In this document: positions 33,271 through 41,660 of the stretch, in pieces
Numbering within the stretch: position 1 is the stretch's first letter
Layout: each line of letters opens with the position of its first letter
DNA from: Acidimicrobiia bacterium
Lineage (GTDB): Bacteria > Actinomycetota > Acidimicrobiia > Spongiisociales > UBA11373
DNA: 44,319 nt
Reading direction: 5' to 3'
Assembly: GCA_029263095.1 (NCBI GenBank)
Contig: JAJCYA010000028.1
Span: 1-44,319 of the forward strand
Made by a program: the position numbers and the translations under genes
The notes under the pieces: generated by a model
What the model was told of the DNA's origin: nothing
Databases searched by the model: none
Seen by the model: only the letters and a program-made list of their open reading frames with translations

Positions 33271-33786
33271 ATGCGCGACCATCTGCCCGACCTGACCTCG
33301 TGGAACTGCTTTGCGTGTGGGCAGGATCATCCCAAGGGTCTGCGGCTCCAATTCACGGCGCCCCAGCCAGACTGGGTCCGGTCGGAGTTTCGAATCTCCA
33401 CCGATCATGTCGGGCTCGGATCCATCGTCCACGGCGGGATCGTGGCGACGGTCTTCGATGAGGTAATGGTGTGGACGCTCTACCGGTGGCGATATCAGCC
33501 GCACGTGACGGCCAGGATGGAACAACGTTTCCGTGGCGTGATCGAGGCCGACACGCCGCTGGTGGCAGAGGCGTGGATCGCCGCCGACCGGGGTCGCCGT
33601 CGCACCGTCGAGGCGCACATCCACCCCGCCGACGATCCGGGGCGGATCCTTGCCGAGGCATCGGGCATCTATCTCCCTGCAGCAAGCTCGGCTCTCGAAT
33701 CGCTGCCGGACGTCCAGCAAGACGAGTTGCGTGAGGTGTTCGATCGGTTCCGATCACTCGACAAACCGGTCGAGAACCCGGGCTAG
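33271..33786 (+). CDS. PaaI-type hotdog-fold thioesterase
   Basis: A 171-residue single hotdog domain. The active-site segment is IVHGGIVATVFDEVMVWTL (about 52-70), with the HGG motif and acidic residue usual in PaaI/4HBT thioesterases. The N-terminal NCFACGQDHPKGLRLQF, with a CxxC pair, is common in this subgroup. It hydrolyses acyl-CoA esters; the substrate is unknown. The acetoacetyl-CoA synthetase gene follows within 10 bp, so the two are likely cotranscribed and may act on the same acyl-CoA pool in opposite directions. Confidence 0.85.
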   Translation: MRDHLPDLTSWNCFACGQDHPKGLRLQFTAPQPDWVRSEFRISTDHVGLGSIVHGGIVATVFDEVMVWTLYRWRYQPHVTARMEQRFRGVIEADTPLVAEAWIAADRGRRRTVEAHIHPADDPGRILAEASGIYLPAASSALESLPDVQQDELREVFDRFRSLDKPVENPG

Positions 33787-33795
33787 GGGGTGACC

Positions 33796-35721
33796 GTGGC
33801 AGAGATCATGTGGGAACCGTCACCGGAGCGAGTCGGCGACACCCTTCTCGCAAGGTTTATGAAGCGCCACGGATTCAAACACTACGACGATCTGAGGCTG
33901 TGGTCGATCGAGAACCGTTCAGACTTCTGGCAAGCGGTGTGGGAAGACGGTGCGGTGGTCGCGTCGGTGCTGTCCGACCAGCCCATTGGCTCCGAGGCGA
34001 TGCCGGGGACCGAATGGTTTCCGGGTGCGAGGCTCAACTTCGCCGAGAATCTGCTGCGCCGCCGTGACACCGACAAGGCGGTCATCACCGTCGATGAATC
34101 TGAGGAGCGACGTGACATCACCTGGGCGGAGCTCAACGGTCTCGTTGCTCGTGCTCAGGCGGGACTGCAATCCCTCGGTGTTGCCTCCGGTGACCGGATC
34201 GCTGCTCTGGTGCCGAACAGCCTCGAGGCCCTGGTCGGCATGCTCGCCACCACCGCGATCGGTGCGGTTTGGTCATCGTGCTCTCCCGACTTCGGTCCGC
34301 TCGGAGTGATCGACCGCTTTGGTCAGATTGAGCCGAAGGTTCTCATTGCCGTCGATGGCTACATGTACAACGGCTCCAAGCACGTCGTGGCAGATACCGT
34401 CGCGACGGCTCTTGCATCGATCCCAGGAGTCGAGGCAGCCGTCACGATCAACCGGATCGGAGCGACCATCGATACCGGAACCATCCCCGCCGTAGCCTGG
34501 GAGACGCTTCTGCAAGAAGGACCCGATACGCCAGAATTCGCCCAACTGCCCTTCGACCATCCGATCTACATCATGTACTCGTCGGGCACCACCGGACCAC
34601 CCAAGAGCATTGTCCACGGGGCAGGGGGAACCTTGCTCAAGCACCTGACCGAGCACCGACTCCACTCCGACATCCGCCGCGACGACAGGGTGTTCTGGTT
34701 TACGACCTGCGGGTGGATGATGTGGAACTGGCTGGTGAGCGCGTTGGCAGCCGAGGCATCGATCGTCCTCTACGACGGGAGCCCGGGCCACCCCGATATC
34801 GCGGCGCTGTGGCGTATGGCTGAAGCCACGGGGATCACTCACTTCGGAACCAGTCCCAAGTTCCTTGCCGCCAGCTCCAACGCCGGACTGATCCCCAGGA
34901 CGGAAGCCGACCTGTCATCGATCAGATGGATCGGATCCACCGGTGCTCCTCTCAATCCAGAGCAATTCGACTGGGTCTACGAGAATGTCGCCGCCGACGT
35001 GCAACTGTCCTCGATCAGTGGTGGGACCGACATCGTTGGATGCTTTGCCTTGGGCGTGCCGGTACTACCGGTACGCCGAGGTGAGCTCCAGGGTCGGGCG
35101 CTGGGAATGGCCGTCGAGTCGTGGGATCAGTCCGGGTCGCCGCGGGTTGGGCACAAGGGCGAATTGGTGTGTACTGCACCCTTCCCATCGATGCCCGTGT
35201 CGTTCTGGCAGGACCCACAAGGCTCCCGCTACCGCGACGCCTACTTCAAGGACAACCCCGGAGTCTGGACGCATGGCGACTTCATCGAGATCCGACCGCA
35301 GGGCGGCGTGATCATCTACGGCAGGAGCGATACGACGCTCAACCCCGGAGGGGTGAGGATCGGTACCGCCGAGATCTATCGGGCGATCGAGGCGATGCCC
35401 GAAGTCGAGGACTCGGTCGTGGTTGGAAGGGATGCAGACGGTGATGTCGAGGTGATCCTGTTTGTCGTGCTCACCGCAGGGCACGAGTTGGACGCCGACT
35501 TGGAGAGCGCGATCCGAAGCCGGATTCGCCGCGACACGTCGCCGCGGCACGTGCCAGGTCGCATCGCCGCCGTGTCTGCCGTCCCCTACACCCTGAGCGG
35601 CAAGAAGGTCGAAATGGCGGTGCGCGCCGTGATCAATGGTGAGCAGATAGCCAATCGGGACGCACTTGCCAATCCAGAGGCGCTCGACGGGTTGATGGAC
35701 GCCCTGACCGCCGCCACCTAG
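33796..35721 (+). CDS. aacS: Acetoacetyl-CoA synthetase
   Basis: A 641-residue ANL-family enzyme activating acetoacetate to acetoacetyl-CoA. AacS hallmarks: N-terminal FMKRHGFKHYDDLRLWSIEN, PGTEWFPGARLNFAENLL, P-loop YIMYSSGTTGPPKSIVHG, and FWFTTCGWMMWNWLVSALA. Later motifs are SISGGTDIVGCF and YGRSDTTLNPGGVRIGTAEIY. The catalytic lysine follows SG in YTLSGKKVE (Lys603 from this start). That lysine position is the one reversibly acetylated by PatA in Streptomyces lividans AacS. The GTG at 33796 is preferred because AGGGGGTGA precedes it; an in-frame GTG at 33790 is the alternative. Confidence 0.94.
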   Translation: MAEIMWEPSPERVGDTLLARFMKRHGFKHYDDLRLWSIENRSDFWQAVWEDGAVVASVLSDQPIGSEAMPGTEWFPGARLNFAENLLRRRDTDKAVITVDESEERRDITWAELNGLVARAQAGLQSLGVASGDRIAALVPNSLEALVGMLATTAIGAVWSSCSPDFGPLGVIDRFGQIEPKVLIAVDGYMYNGSKHVVADTVATALASIPGVEAAVTINRIGATIDTGTIPAVAWETLLQEGPDTPEFAQLPFDHPIYIMYSSGTTGPPKSIVHGAGGTLLKHLTEHRLHSDIRRDDRVFWFTTCGWMMWNWLVSALAAEASIVLYDGSPGHPDIAALWRMAEATGITHFGTSPKFLAASSNAGLIPRTEADLSSIRWIGSTGAPLNPEQFDWVYENVAADVQLSSISGGTDIVGCFALGVPVLPVRRGELQGRALGMAVESWDQSGSPRVGHKGELVCTAPFPSMPVSFWQDPQGSRYRDAYFKDNPGVWTHGDFIEIRPQGGVIIYGRSDTTLNPGGVRIGTAEIYRAIEAMPEVEDSVVVGRDADGDVEVILFVVLTAGHELDADLESAIRSRIRRDTSPRHVPGRIAAVSAVPYTLSGKKVEMAVRAVINGEQIANRDALANPEALDGLMDALTAAT

Positions 35722-35741
35722 GCAATGGTCGTGGGAGGAAC

Positions 35742-37280
35742 ATGACAGAGGCGAGACTGCCGGAGGCCCGCCGACCGGAGCCCAACACAACGATCTCGCA
35801 TCGGCGCTGGACCCGCTGGGCACTGCTCCTCTTCGGCTTCGTTGGGGCCTTGGCGGCGTGCGGACCCCAGAAAGCCTCTGACAGCGAGCCGGTCAAGTAC
35901 TTTGATGCGCTATCCCAGGCCTATTCCGCCGACGACATCTACGGGATCCTCGACTTCTATGCCACCGGGGCACGTATCCAGAACCGAGCCGGTGAGTTCG
36001 GAGAGGCGACGGTGGCAATCACAGATCTGCTCCGGAGCAGCCACCGCGATCCCGACAGGCGGCTCCTGGATGTATACGTCTCTGAGGAAGGAGCCCTCGT
36101 CCTCATCAGGCGCCCGACTACCGAAGACCTCGAAGCCGTCGTGACAAGTGTCGACGATGGTGGAACGATCACCGACGAAATCGTGTACGTCGCCGTAGGA
36201 ACGCTCTCGGACGGCCTCCAGTCATCGCCCGACGTTATCGCGGCGTACGACGACATCTACCGACGCTTCGCCCTGGCGTGGTCGTCTGGTGACCGCGATG
36301 CCGTCGCCGCGTTGTACTCACCCGATGCAGTCATCACGGTCGGGCTTCACGGAGAGATCTCCGTCGGCTCGACTGCAATCTCAGTGGAGAGCTCGGCGAC
36401 GGCCGACACCTGGACCGCCATCGAGATCGGGAAGGTGCGCAATGCAGCGGAGGCCCCCGGGGCCGGCGGACCAGCGCTGTACCTAGACCCGATCGGGTAC
36501 GGTCACGATCCACGCAGAGCCATCGCGATCTATGAGGTCGAGCAGCCAGATGGGTGCCTCCTGCGTATCGGTGTCAACTGGATCCTCGGGCCAGACGACA
36601 CGATCGCTCGAGAGAGTCGCTACTTCGACGTCCAGTCCTACAGGGCCTGCTTCGGAGACAGCCCCACTGGCTGGTGGACCGGACTCCAGCTCCCAAGACC
36701 CCGCGACGAGATCGTGAGCGGAGTGTTTGCATCCGACGGGCAAACCATCGACATCCACAATGGAACTCCCCACCTCCAGAGTCTTCTCGAGTGGGGCCTC
36801 GGTAGGTTCCAGGCTGCGGGTCTCGCCGAACCACGAGTCGACTCGGTGACCTTCGAACCGTCGCGGCGCTGTGATGGAGTTGCCGGGAGGGTCGTAGACA
36901 TCGAGATCTCGCGTGACCTGTTCATGTGCATCTACGAGAGCGACCTGTGTGTCGACGACGATGAGTGCCTGACCTTCACCCAATCGGCTCGGTTCGGCAT
37001 GCTTCACGAACTCGCCCACGCCTGGATGCTCGATGCGGCCGACGACCCCGCCCGCTCCCGAGTTCTTGAGCTGTCGGGTCGACAGAGATGGAACGACAGA
37101 GACGTTGCCTGGACCGATCGCGGAGTCGAGTACGCAGCGGACGCCATCGCCTGGGGTCTCGCGGAAGAGGAACTCGCTCTCGTGCGTCTCGGCAACCCGC
37201 CGTGTTCGGAGATACTCGCCGTCTTTGAGGCACTCACGGGCGTTTCGCCGCCCGACGGCAACAAGGTCTGCTCCGACTAG
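35742..37280 (+). CDS. Lipoprotein with two NTF2-like domains and HExxH module
   Basis: A 512-residue putative lipoprotein (RRWTRWALLLFGFVGALAAC, Cys40). Residues about 50-150 and 165-290 each look like SnoaL/NTF2-type domains (YFDALSQAYSADDIYGILDFY; YRRFALAWSSGDRDAVAALYSPDAVI). The C-terminal part holds HELAH (422-426) and, 36 residues after it, EYAADAIAWGL with Glu463 and Asp467. This is the HExxH-E arrangement of gluzincin-type metallopeptidases. Several Cys (CMCIYESDLCVDDDEC region) may form disulfides. I know no family with this domain order. GGAGG precedes the ATG. It follows aacS by 20 bp. Protease activity is inferred only. Confidence 0.78.
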   Translation: MTEARLPEARRPEPNTTISHRRWTRWALLLFGFVGALAACGPQKASDSEPVKYFDALSQAYSADDIYGILDFYATGARIQNRAGEFGEATVAITDLLRSSHRDPDRRLLDVYVSEEGALVLIRRPTTEDLEAVVTSVDDGGTITDEIVYVAVGTLSDGLQSSPDVIAAYDDIYRRFALAWSSGDRDAVAALYSPDAVITVGLHGEISVGSTAISVESSATADTWTAIEIGKVRNAAEAPGAGGPALYLDPIGYGHDPRRAIAIYEVEQPDGCLLRIGVNWILGPDDTIARESRYFDVQSYRACFGDSPTGWWTGLQLPRPRDEIVSGVFASDGQTIDIHNGTPHLQSLLEWGLGRFQAAGLAEPRVDSVTFEPSRRCDGVAGRVVDIEISRDLFMCIYESDLCVDDDECLTFTQSARFGMLHELAHAWMLDAADDPARSRVLELSGRQRWNDRDVAWTDRGVEYAADAIAWGLAEEELALVRLGNPPCSEILAVFEALTGVSPPDGNKVCSD

Positions 37281-37312
37281 ACGACTCACCGGACCAATCT
37301 GAGCAGCGGGCC

Positions 37313-38137
37313 TCAGCCCCAGGGTTCGAGCAGCTCGATCGCGTTGAAGGCGGAGGCGCCGATGAACATGAGGATGAACTGATCGGCGTGCAGCCAGATT
37401 CCGACCGCAAAGGTCGACGACCCCCCGATGAGTTCACCCCCAACCTGGGCATCGACGGTGAGGACATCGTCAAAGTCCCCTGCTGCGATCGTGACCGATT
37501 CGATGGATCGGGGCGTGACTTCATATGTGACACCCAACTCGAGGGTGTCACCCGCACCGAAGGTGATCGCCAGTTGGCCTTCAGTCATCTGTGTCTCACC
37601 GAGTGGTGTGAGACCGTTGAACACCACCGGACCGTCGAACACGTAGACCGACTCGGGTCCGTCCGGTCGTGACTGCGAGTAGATCTCCTCGCCGACGACC
37701 CTGATCTCCCATGGTTCGGAACGGTCGAAATAGATCGCCATCGCATCGTTGCCCGGCTCGAGAATCCCCACTACGAGCCGGTCGTAGGTGCCGTCGGCGA
37801 ACTGGACGCCGTATTCCATGCGAGCTGGGAGCTCGAGTTCGACGCCGGTGAAGGTGTCGACCCTATACACGGCCGACTTCGTCTCGTCAGGCCAGACGTC
37901 CGCCCACCTGACGGCGAACGCCGGGTGGGCGTCGGGAGCCAGAGTCGACGTGGCGGCAGCCGTTGTGGTTGGAGCCTGGGTGGTCGCCACTGCTTCGGTC
38001 GAAGAGGAACTGGAGACTGGGGCGGTAGACGGCGCAGCTGTTGAGGCAGCGGTGTCGGCGGTACCGGTGCCACCACCGCAGGCTGAGAGAAGAAGCGCAA
38101 GCGCCCCAGCAGCAGTCATTTGTCGAGTCACTTGCAC
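37313..38137 (-). CDS. Thr/Ser-linker lipoprotein, unknown function
   Basis: A 274-residue lipoprotein. The signal peptide MQVTRQMTAAGALALLLSAC has its lipobox Cys at 20. A Thr/Ala/Ser-rich linker covers about 25-68. The beta-rich domain (about 70-274) includes DRLVVGILEPGNDAMAIYFDRSEPWEIRVVG and ends AVGIWLHADQFILMFIGASAFNAIELLEPWG. The family is not recognised. The GTG at 38137 is chosen for its GGAGG 6 nt upstream; a frame to 38200 exists without support. A leadered -10-like TACACT lies further upstream (38163-38168, minus strand). Confidence 0.75.
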   Translation of the reverse strand: MQVTRQMTAAGALALLLSACGGGTGTADTAASTAAPSTAPVSSSSSTEAVATTQAPTTTAAATSTLAPDAHPAFAVRWADVWPDETKSAVYRVDTFTGVELELPARMEYGVQFADGTYDRLVVGILEPGNDAMAIYFDRSEPWEIRVVGEEIYSQSRPDGPESVYVFDGPVVFNGLTPLGETQMTEGQLAITFGAGDTLELGVTYEVTPRSIESVTIAAGDFDDVLTVDAQVGGELIGGSSTFAVGIWLHADQFILMFIGASAFNAIELLEPWG

Positions 38138-38208
38138 AAAGGACCTCCAGGTTCCGGGTCGAGTGTAAGCGGAACGGTCGAGCCCTAGGGTGACGCCCAC
38201 CGAGGCAA

Positions 38209-39333
38209 GTGAGGGGTCTCTTGAAGGTTCGCCGCCTGGCTACCAATCGCGCTGACCGCAGGCGTTTCGTCTCGTTCCCCCACGATCTCTACCGGAATGA
38301 CCCGATGTGGGTCCCGCCGATGCGCACGGATGAGATGGCCGCGCTTCACCACTCGCATCCCTTCTACCGCCACTCCGACGCCGCCTTCTTCATTGCCGAA
38401 GACCACGGGCAGACGACCGGGCGAATCGGTGTCATGAATCATCGCCCTTCGAACAGCTTCCGCAGCGCAGACATCGCCTTCTTCGGCTTCTTCGAGTCGA
38501 TCGATGATCAGGCCACTTCGGATGCCCTGTTCGCGGCCGCAGCCTCATGGGCCTCAGATCAGGGACTGACTTCGCTCGTAGGGCCCAAGGGCCTCCTGCC
38601 ATCGGACGGCCACGGCGTCCTCGTCGACGGATTCGACATCACACCTGCTCTTGAGGTCGGCTACCACCACCGCTACTACGACCGACTGATTCAGGGGTCG
38701 GGCCTCACACCGGCCACCGACTACGTCAGCGGCCAGTTGTCGGTCTCTCATGAAGTACCGGACCAGGTACTGGCGATGGCCGATAGCGCAGCCGCCGACG
38801 GCGGGTACGAGCTGAAGACCTTTGATTCGAAACGCGATCTCAAGCCATGGATCCTCCGCTTTGGCCGTATGTACAACGAGACGATGTCTGGCAATTGGGA
38901 GTACACGCCGGTGGACGATGTCGAAATCGAGGCGATGGCCGACCGACTTCTCCCAATCGCCGATCCTCGCCTCATGGTGCTCCTCATGCAGGGCGACGAC
39001 ATCGTCGGGTACCTGCTGCTCCTGCCCGATGTATCGGAAACGATCCGACAGATCGGCGGCCGGTTGCTCCCGTTCGGGTGGGCACACTTGTTGCGCGCCG
39101 TCAAGCGGACCCGCAAGGTGAACATTCTGGCGATGGGGCTCGTCCCCGAGCACCGCGGCGCTGGCGCCAACCTTGTGCTGTATGCCGCCATGGCGCGAGG
39201 CGCTCACAACTACGACATCGATACTGCCGAGGTCGTTCAGGTCGAGGAGGGCAACGTGGCGATGATGCGCAACCTGGAGTCTCTCAGAGTCCCGTGGACC
39301 AAGCGGCATCGGATGTACCGCCGAGACCTCTGA
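38209..39333 (+). CDS. YghO-like GNAT-fold protein
   Basis: A 374-residue cytosolic protein resembling the YghO-like conserved family: RRFVSFPHDLYRNDPMWVPPM near the N-terminus, AFFIAEDHGQTTGRIGVM, and FFGFFESIDDQATSDALFAAA. A second GNAT-like half (about 195-374) has LMVLLMQGDDIVGYLLLLPDV, NILAMGLVPEHRGAGANLVLYAAMA and EEGNVAMMRNLESL. Such tandem acetyltransferase folds may modify amino-sugar or peptide substrates; activity is unproven. Start uncertain: GTG at 38209, or TTG at 38221 preceded by GAGGGG. Confidence 0.75.
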   Translation: MRGLLKVRRLATNRADRRRFVSFPHDLYRNDPMWVPPMRTDEMAALHHSHPFYRHSDAAFFIAEDHGQTTGRIGVMNHRPSNSFRSADIAFFGFFESIDDQATSDALFAAAASWASDQGLTSLVGPKGLLPSDGHGVLVDGFDITPALEVGYHHRYYDRLIQGSGLTPATDYVSGQLSVSHEVPDQVLAMADSAAADGGYELKTFDSKRDLKPWILRFGRMYNETMSGNWEYTPVDDVEIEAMADRLLPIADPRLMVLLMQGDDIVGYLLLLPDVSETIRQIGGRLLPFGWAHLLRAVKRTRKVNILAMGLVPEHRGAGANLVLYAAMARGAHNYDIDTAEVVQVEEGNVAMMRNLESLRVPWTKRHRMYRRDL

Positions 39334-39424
39334 TGTCCTTCAGGCCGCACAGGCGTTGGTGATTGCACTAGGTCTCCCAGCCCAGCTCTCGTAGGATCGG
39401 GAATTCCCTACGGAAGGCGATCAC

Positions 39425-41080
39425 GTGAACGGCCAGCTCGCCGCGTTGGCAGACGAGTACTGGGACTACGTCCTCGAACGGAGCCCCACTCAGGCATTGA
39501 TGCTCGGAATCCACACTCACGACACCGAGATGGACCAAGTCTCCCGTCAGGCCGAGGATGCCGACATCGCCCGCCTCCAGGGATTTGTCGAGCGAGCAGA
39601 GGCGATCGACCCCACAGATCTCACCGCAGACGAACAGATCACCAGAGAGGTCCTCGTCTTCGAAGCCGCCAGCTCAGCCCGACAGACTGAAGGCCGCTTC
39701 GCTGAGATGGACGTCAACCATGCCGTCGGTATCCAGGCGATGCTGCCTGTGATCGTCCCTCAGCTCCCGCTGGTGGAACCGGAGCACGCCAACGCTATGC
39801 CCACCAAGTACCAGGGCATGGCCGAAATGTTCGATGACGCCACCGACCGATTGCGTGAAGGTCTGGCCAGGGGACGGACTCCAATGGGGTCCACTGCGGC
39901 CAAGGCGGTCGAACAGATCGACGAGTTTCTGGCGGCCCCATTCGACCAAGATCCGCTCCTGGCGCTCAAGGCACCCGAAGGATGGGACGGCGAGGCCGAG
40001 TGGCGCGACCGAATGATCGATGTCGCCAGGGATCACCTTCGCCCTGCGATGCAACGTTGGCGGGACTTCGTGACCACCGATGTCCTGCCCCAAGCCCGCT
40101 CCCAGGAGCAACCCGGACTGTCATATCTCCCCGACGGAGAGGATCTGTACGCCCGTACGATCTTCCGCTACGTGACCCTCGATATGGATCCGGGCGAGGT
40201 TCACCAGATTGGTCTCGATCAGATAGCAAAGCTCGACGAGGAGTACCGGCAACTGGGTCAAGAGGTGCTCGGAACCAGTGACCTAGCCGAGATCTACTCG
40301 CGCCTACGAGACGATCCCGAGCTGCACTACTCCGACGGACCATCGATCGTCGCCTCCTCCGAGCGTGCCCTCGCAAAGGCGAAGGCCGCCATGGGCGAGT
40401 GGTTCGGCAAGCTGCCCCAGGCTGACTGCCTGGTCAAAGAGACGCCGAGCGGCCCGCTTGGGTTCTACTTCCGGCCGGCCACCGATGGATCGCGACCCGG
40501 GATGTTCTTTGTCAACACATCCGATCCCACCGCTTGGGGTACGTACGAGATCGAGGCCTTTGCCTACCACGAAGGGATCCCGGGCCACCACCTCCAGCTC
40601 GCAATTGCCGGCGAACTGGAGGACATCCCCGAGTTCCGCAAGCAGGCGTTCATCGCCGCCTATGGGGAGGGATGGGGTCTGTACACCGAACGCCTCGCCG
40701 ACGAGATGGGTCTGTACGAGTCCCCGCTGCACCGCATCGGAATGCTCTCAGCGGATTCGACCCGGGCCGGCCGCCTGGTCGTCGACACCGGCATCCACGC
40801 CATGGGCTGGAGTCGGCAGCAGGCGATCGATTTCATGGTCGACAACTCACCGAACACCGTGTTCTCGGTCGAGGAGGAGATCGACCGCTACATCGGGATG
40901 CCGGGCCAGGCCCTCTCCTACATGATCGGCCGTCTCGAGATTCAGCGGATTCGGCGAGAGGCCGAGATGACGCTGGGTGATGCCTTCGACATCAAGGGCT
41001 TCCACGACACGGTGCTCGGATCCGGCCTGGTACCGCTCACGACATTGGACCGCATGGTGGCGGAGTGGGCAGCCGGATAA
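39425..41080 (+). CDS. DUF885-family metal-dependent hydrolase
   Basis: A 551-residue protein of the DUF885 family, thought to be metallohydrolases or peptidases. The metal motif is HEGIPGHH (residues 382-389) in FAYHEGIPGHHLQLA, with a probable third ligand Glu415 in AAYGEGWGLYTERLADEMG. The N-terminus LADEYWDYVLERSPTQALMLG and the C-terminus YMIGRLEIQRIRREAE are typical. There is no signal peptide, so it would be cytosolic, unlike many homologues. GGAAGG precedes the GTG start; a -10-like TAGGAT lies at 39392-39397. It is followed by tRNA-Leu. Confidence 0.88.
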   Translation: MNGQLAALADEYWDYVLERSPTQALMLGIHTHDTEMDQVSRQAEDADIARLQGFVERAEAIDPTDLTADEQITREVLVFEAASSARQTEGRFAEMDVNHAVGIQAMLPVIVPQLPLVEPEHANAMPTKYQGMAEMFDDATDRLREGLARGRTPMGSTAAKAVEQIDEFLAAPFDQDPLLALKAPEGWDGEAEWRDRMIDVARDHLRPAMQRWRDFVTTDVLPQARSQEQPGLSYLPDGEDLYARTIFRYVTLDMDPGEVHQIGLDQIAKLDEEYRQLGQEVLGTSDLAEIYSRLRDDPELHYSDGPSIVASSERALAKAKAAMGEWFGKLPQADCLVKETPSGPLGFYFRPATDGSRPGMFFVNTSDPTAWGTYEIEAFAYHEGIPGHHLQLAIAGELEDIPEFRKQAFIAAYGEGWGLYTERLADEMGLYESPLHRIGMLSADSTRAGRLVVDTGIHAMGWSRQQAIDFMVDNSPNTVFSVEEEIDRYIGMPGQALSYMIGRLEIQRIRREAEMTLGDAFDIKGFHDTVLGSGLVPLTTLDRMVAEWAAG

Positions 41081-41096
41081 CCTCTCCAGTAACCAA

Positions 41097-41184
41097 GCCC
41101 GGGTGGCGAAACTGGCAGCCGCGGCGGACTTAAAATCCGCTGTCTCCTTCGTGGGGCGTGCAGGTTCGAATCCTGCCCCGGGCA
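41097..41184 (+). tRNA. tRNA-Leu (anticodon UAA)
   Basis: Acceptor arms GCCCGGG (41097-41103) and CCCGGGC (41177-41183) pair perfectly, with discriminator A41184. The anticodon stem GCGGA/TCCGC encloses CTTAAAA, giving anticodon TAA (41131-41133). A long variable arm (CTCC/GGGG) marks a class II tRNA. The T-arm is GCAGG-TTCGAAT-CCTGC. CCA is not encoded. Confidence 0.95.
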
Positions 41185-41226
41185 CGGGAATCCTTCGGGT
41201 TCCTTCCGAGTTGCTACGCAAGTCGA
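41162..41226 (+). repeat. Direct repeat, copy 1 (tRNA 3' end plus flank)
   Basis: Starts in the tRNA-Leu T-arm and runs through GGGCACGGGAA, a hairpin GGAATCC-TTC-GGGTTCC, and CGAGTTGCTACGCAAG. The second copy is at 41375-41444. The hairpin may also act as the tRNA terminator. Confidence 0.8.
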
Positions 41227-41660
41227 TGACTCACAGAGTTCAAACGAGTCTCAACTTCCTCGCTCGCCTCCGGCGACCGACTCGTCTCCCCCACCGGACA
41301 AGCACCCCCTTCACCCCCCAACTCGCGCCAGCCATCCCGAATGGGCCACAGCGGACCGAACAGCTACGCGGAGAAGGTTCGAATCCTGCCCCGGGCACGG
41401 GAACGCCTCTGGCGTTCCTTGCGAGTTGCTACGCAAGCCAGTCGAACGGTGTTCGATCCGGCGTGATCAGAACTGGTACAGACCGGAAGGCCACAACGTC
41501 ACGACCAGATATTTGGTCTCGTCAGCCACGGACAACCTCACAGATTGACCTGGGTCACTCCGTGCCAGCGCCCGGAGTCGCCGTCGAATCAGAAACGGCG
41601 ATGGTCGCGCCGTGACTCTCTCCTCCGTTGATTGGATTCTCCAGGGTCAGGACTCAATCA
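41185..41660. other. 476-bp gene-free stretch after tRNA-Leu
   Basis: Holds the two direct repeats (to 41444) and, between them, 148 bp of unremarkable sequence. Beyond 41444 there is a weak stem CGCCGT/ACGGCG (41579-41600), just upstream of the end of the leftward gene. No convincing ORF or second tRNA was found; the second copy of the tRNA sequence lacks everything 5' of the T-arm. Confidence 0.7.
41375..41444 (+). repeat. Direct repeat, copy 2 (isolated tRNA-Leu 3' end)
   Basis: Repeats 29 nt of the tRNA 3' end exactly (AGGTTCGAATCCTGCCCCGG then GCACGGGAA). It continues with a hairpin GGAACGCC-TCT-GGCGTTCC, whose arms differ from copy 1 on both sides yet still pair, and then GCGAGTTGCTACGCAAG. 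This is typical of an attachment-site or integration scar at a tRNA gene. Confidence 0.8.

Noticed and set aside
41375-41405. Second tRNA gene
   Set aside because: Only the T-arm half and 3' acceptor strand are present; no D-arm, anticodon arm or 5' acceptor partner upstream.
40977-41615. Plus-strand open frame running through tRNA-Leu and the repeats
   Set aside because: It crosses the end of the DUF885 gene, the tRNA and both direct repeats; coding use is implausible.
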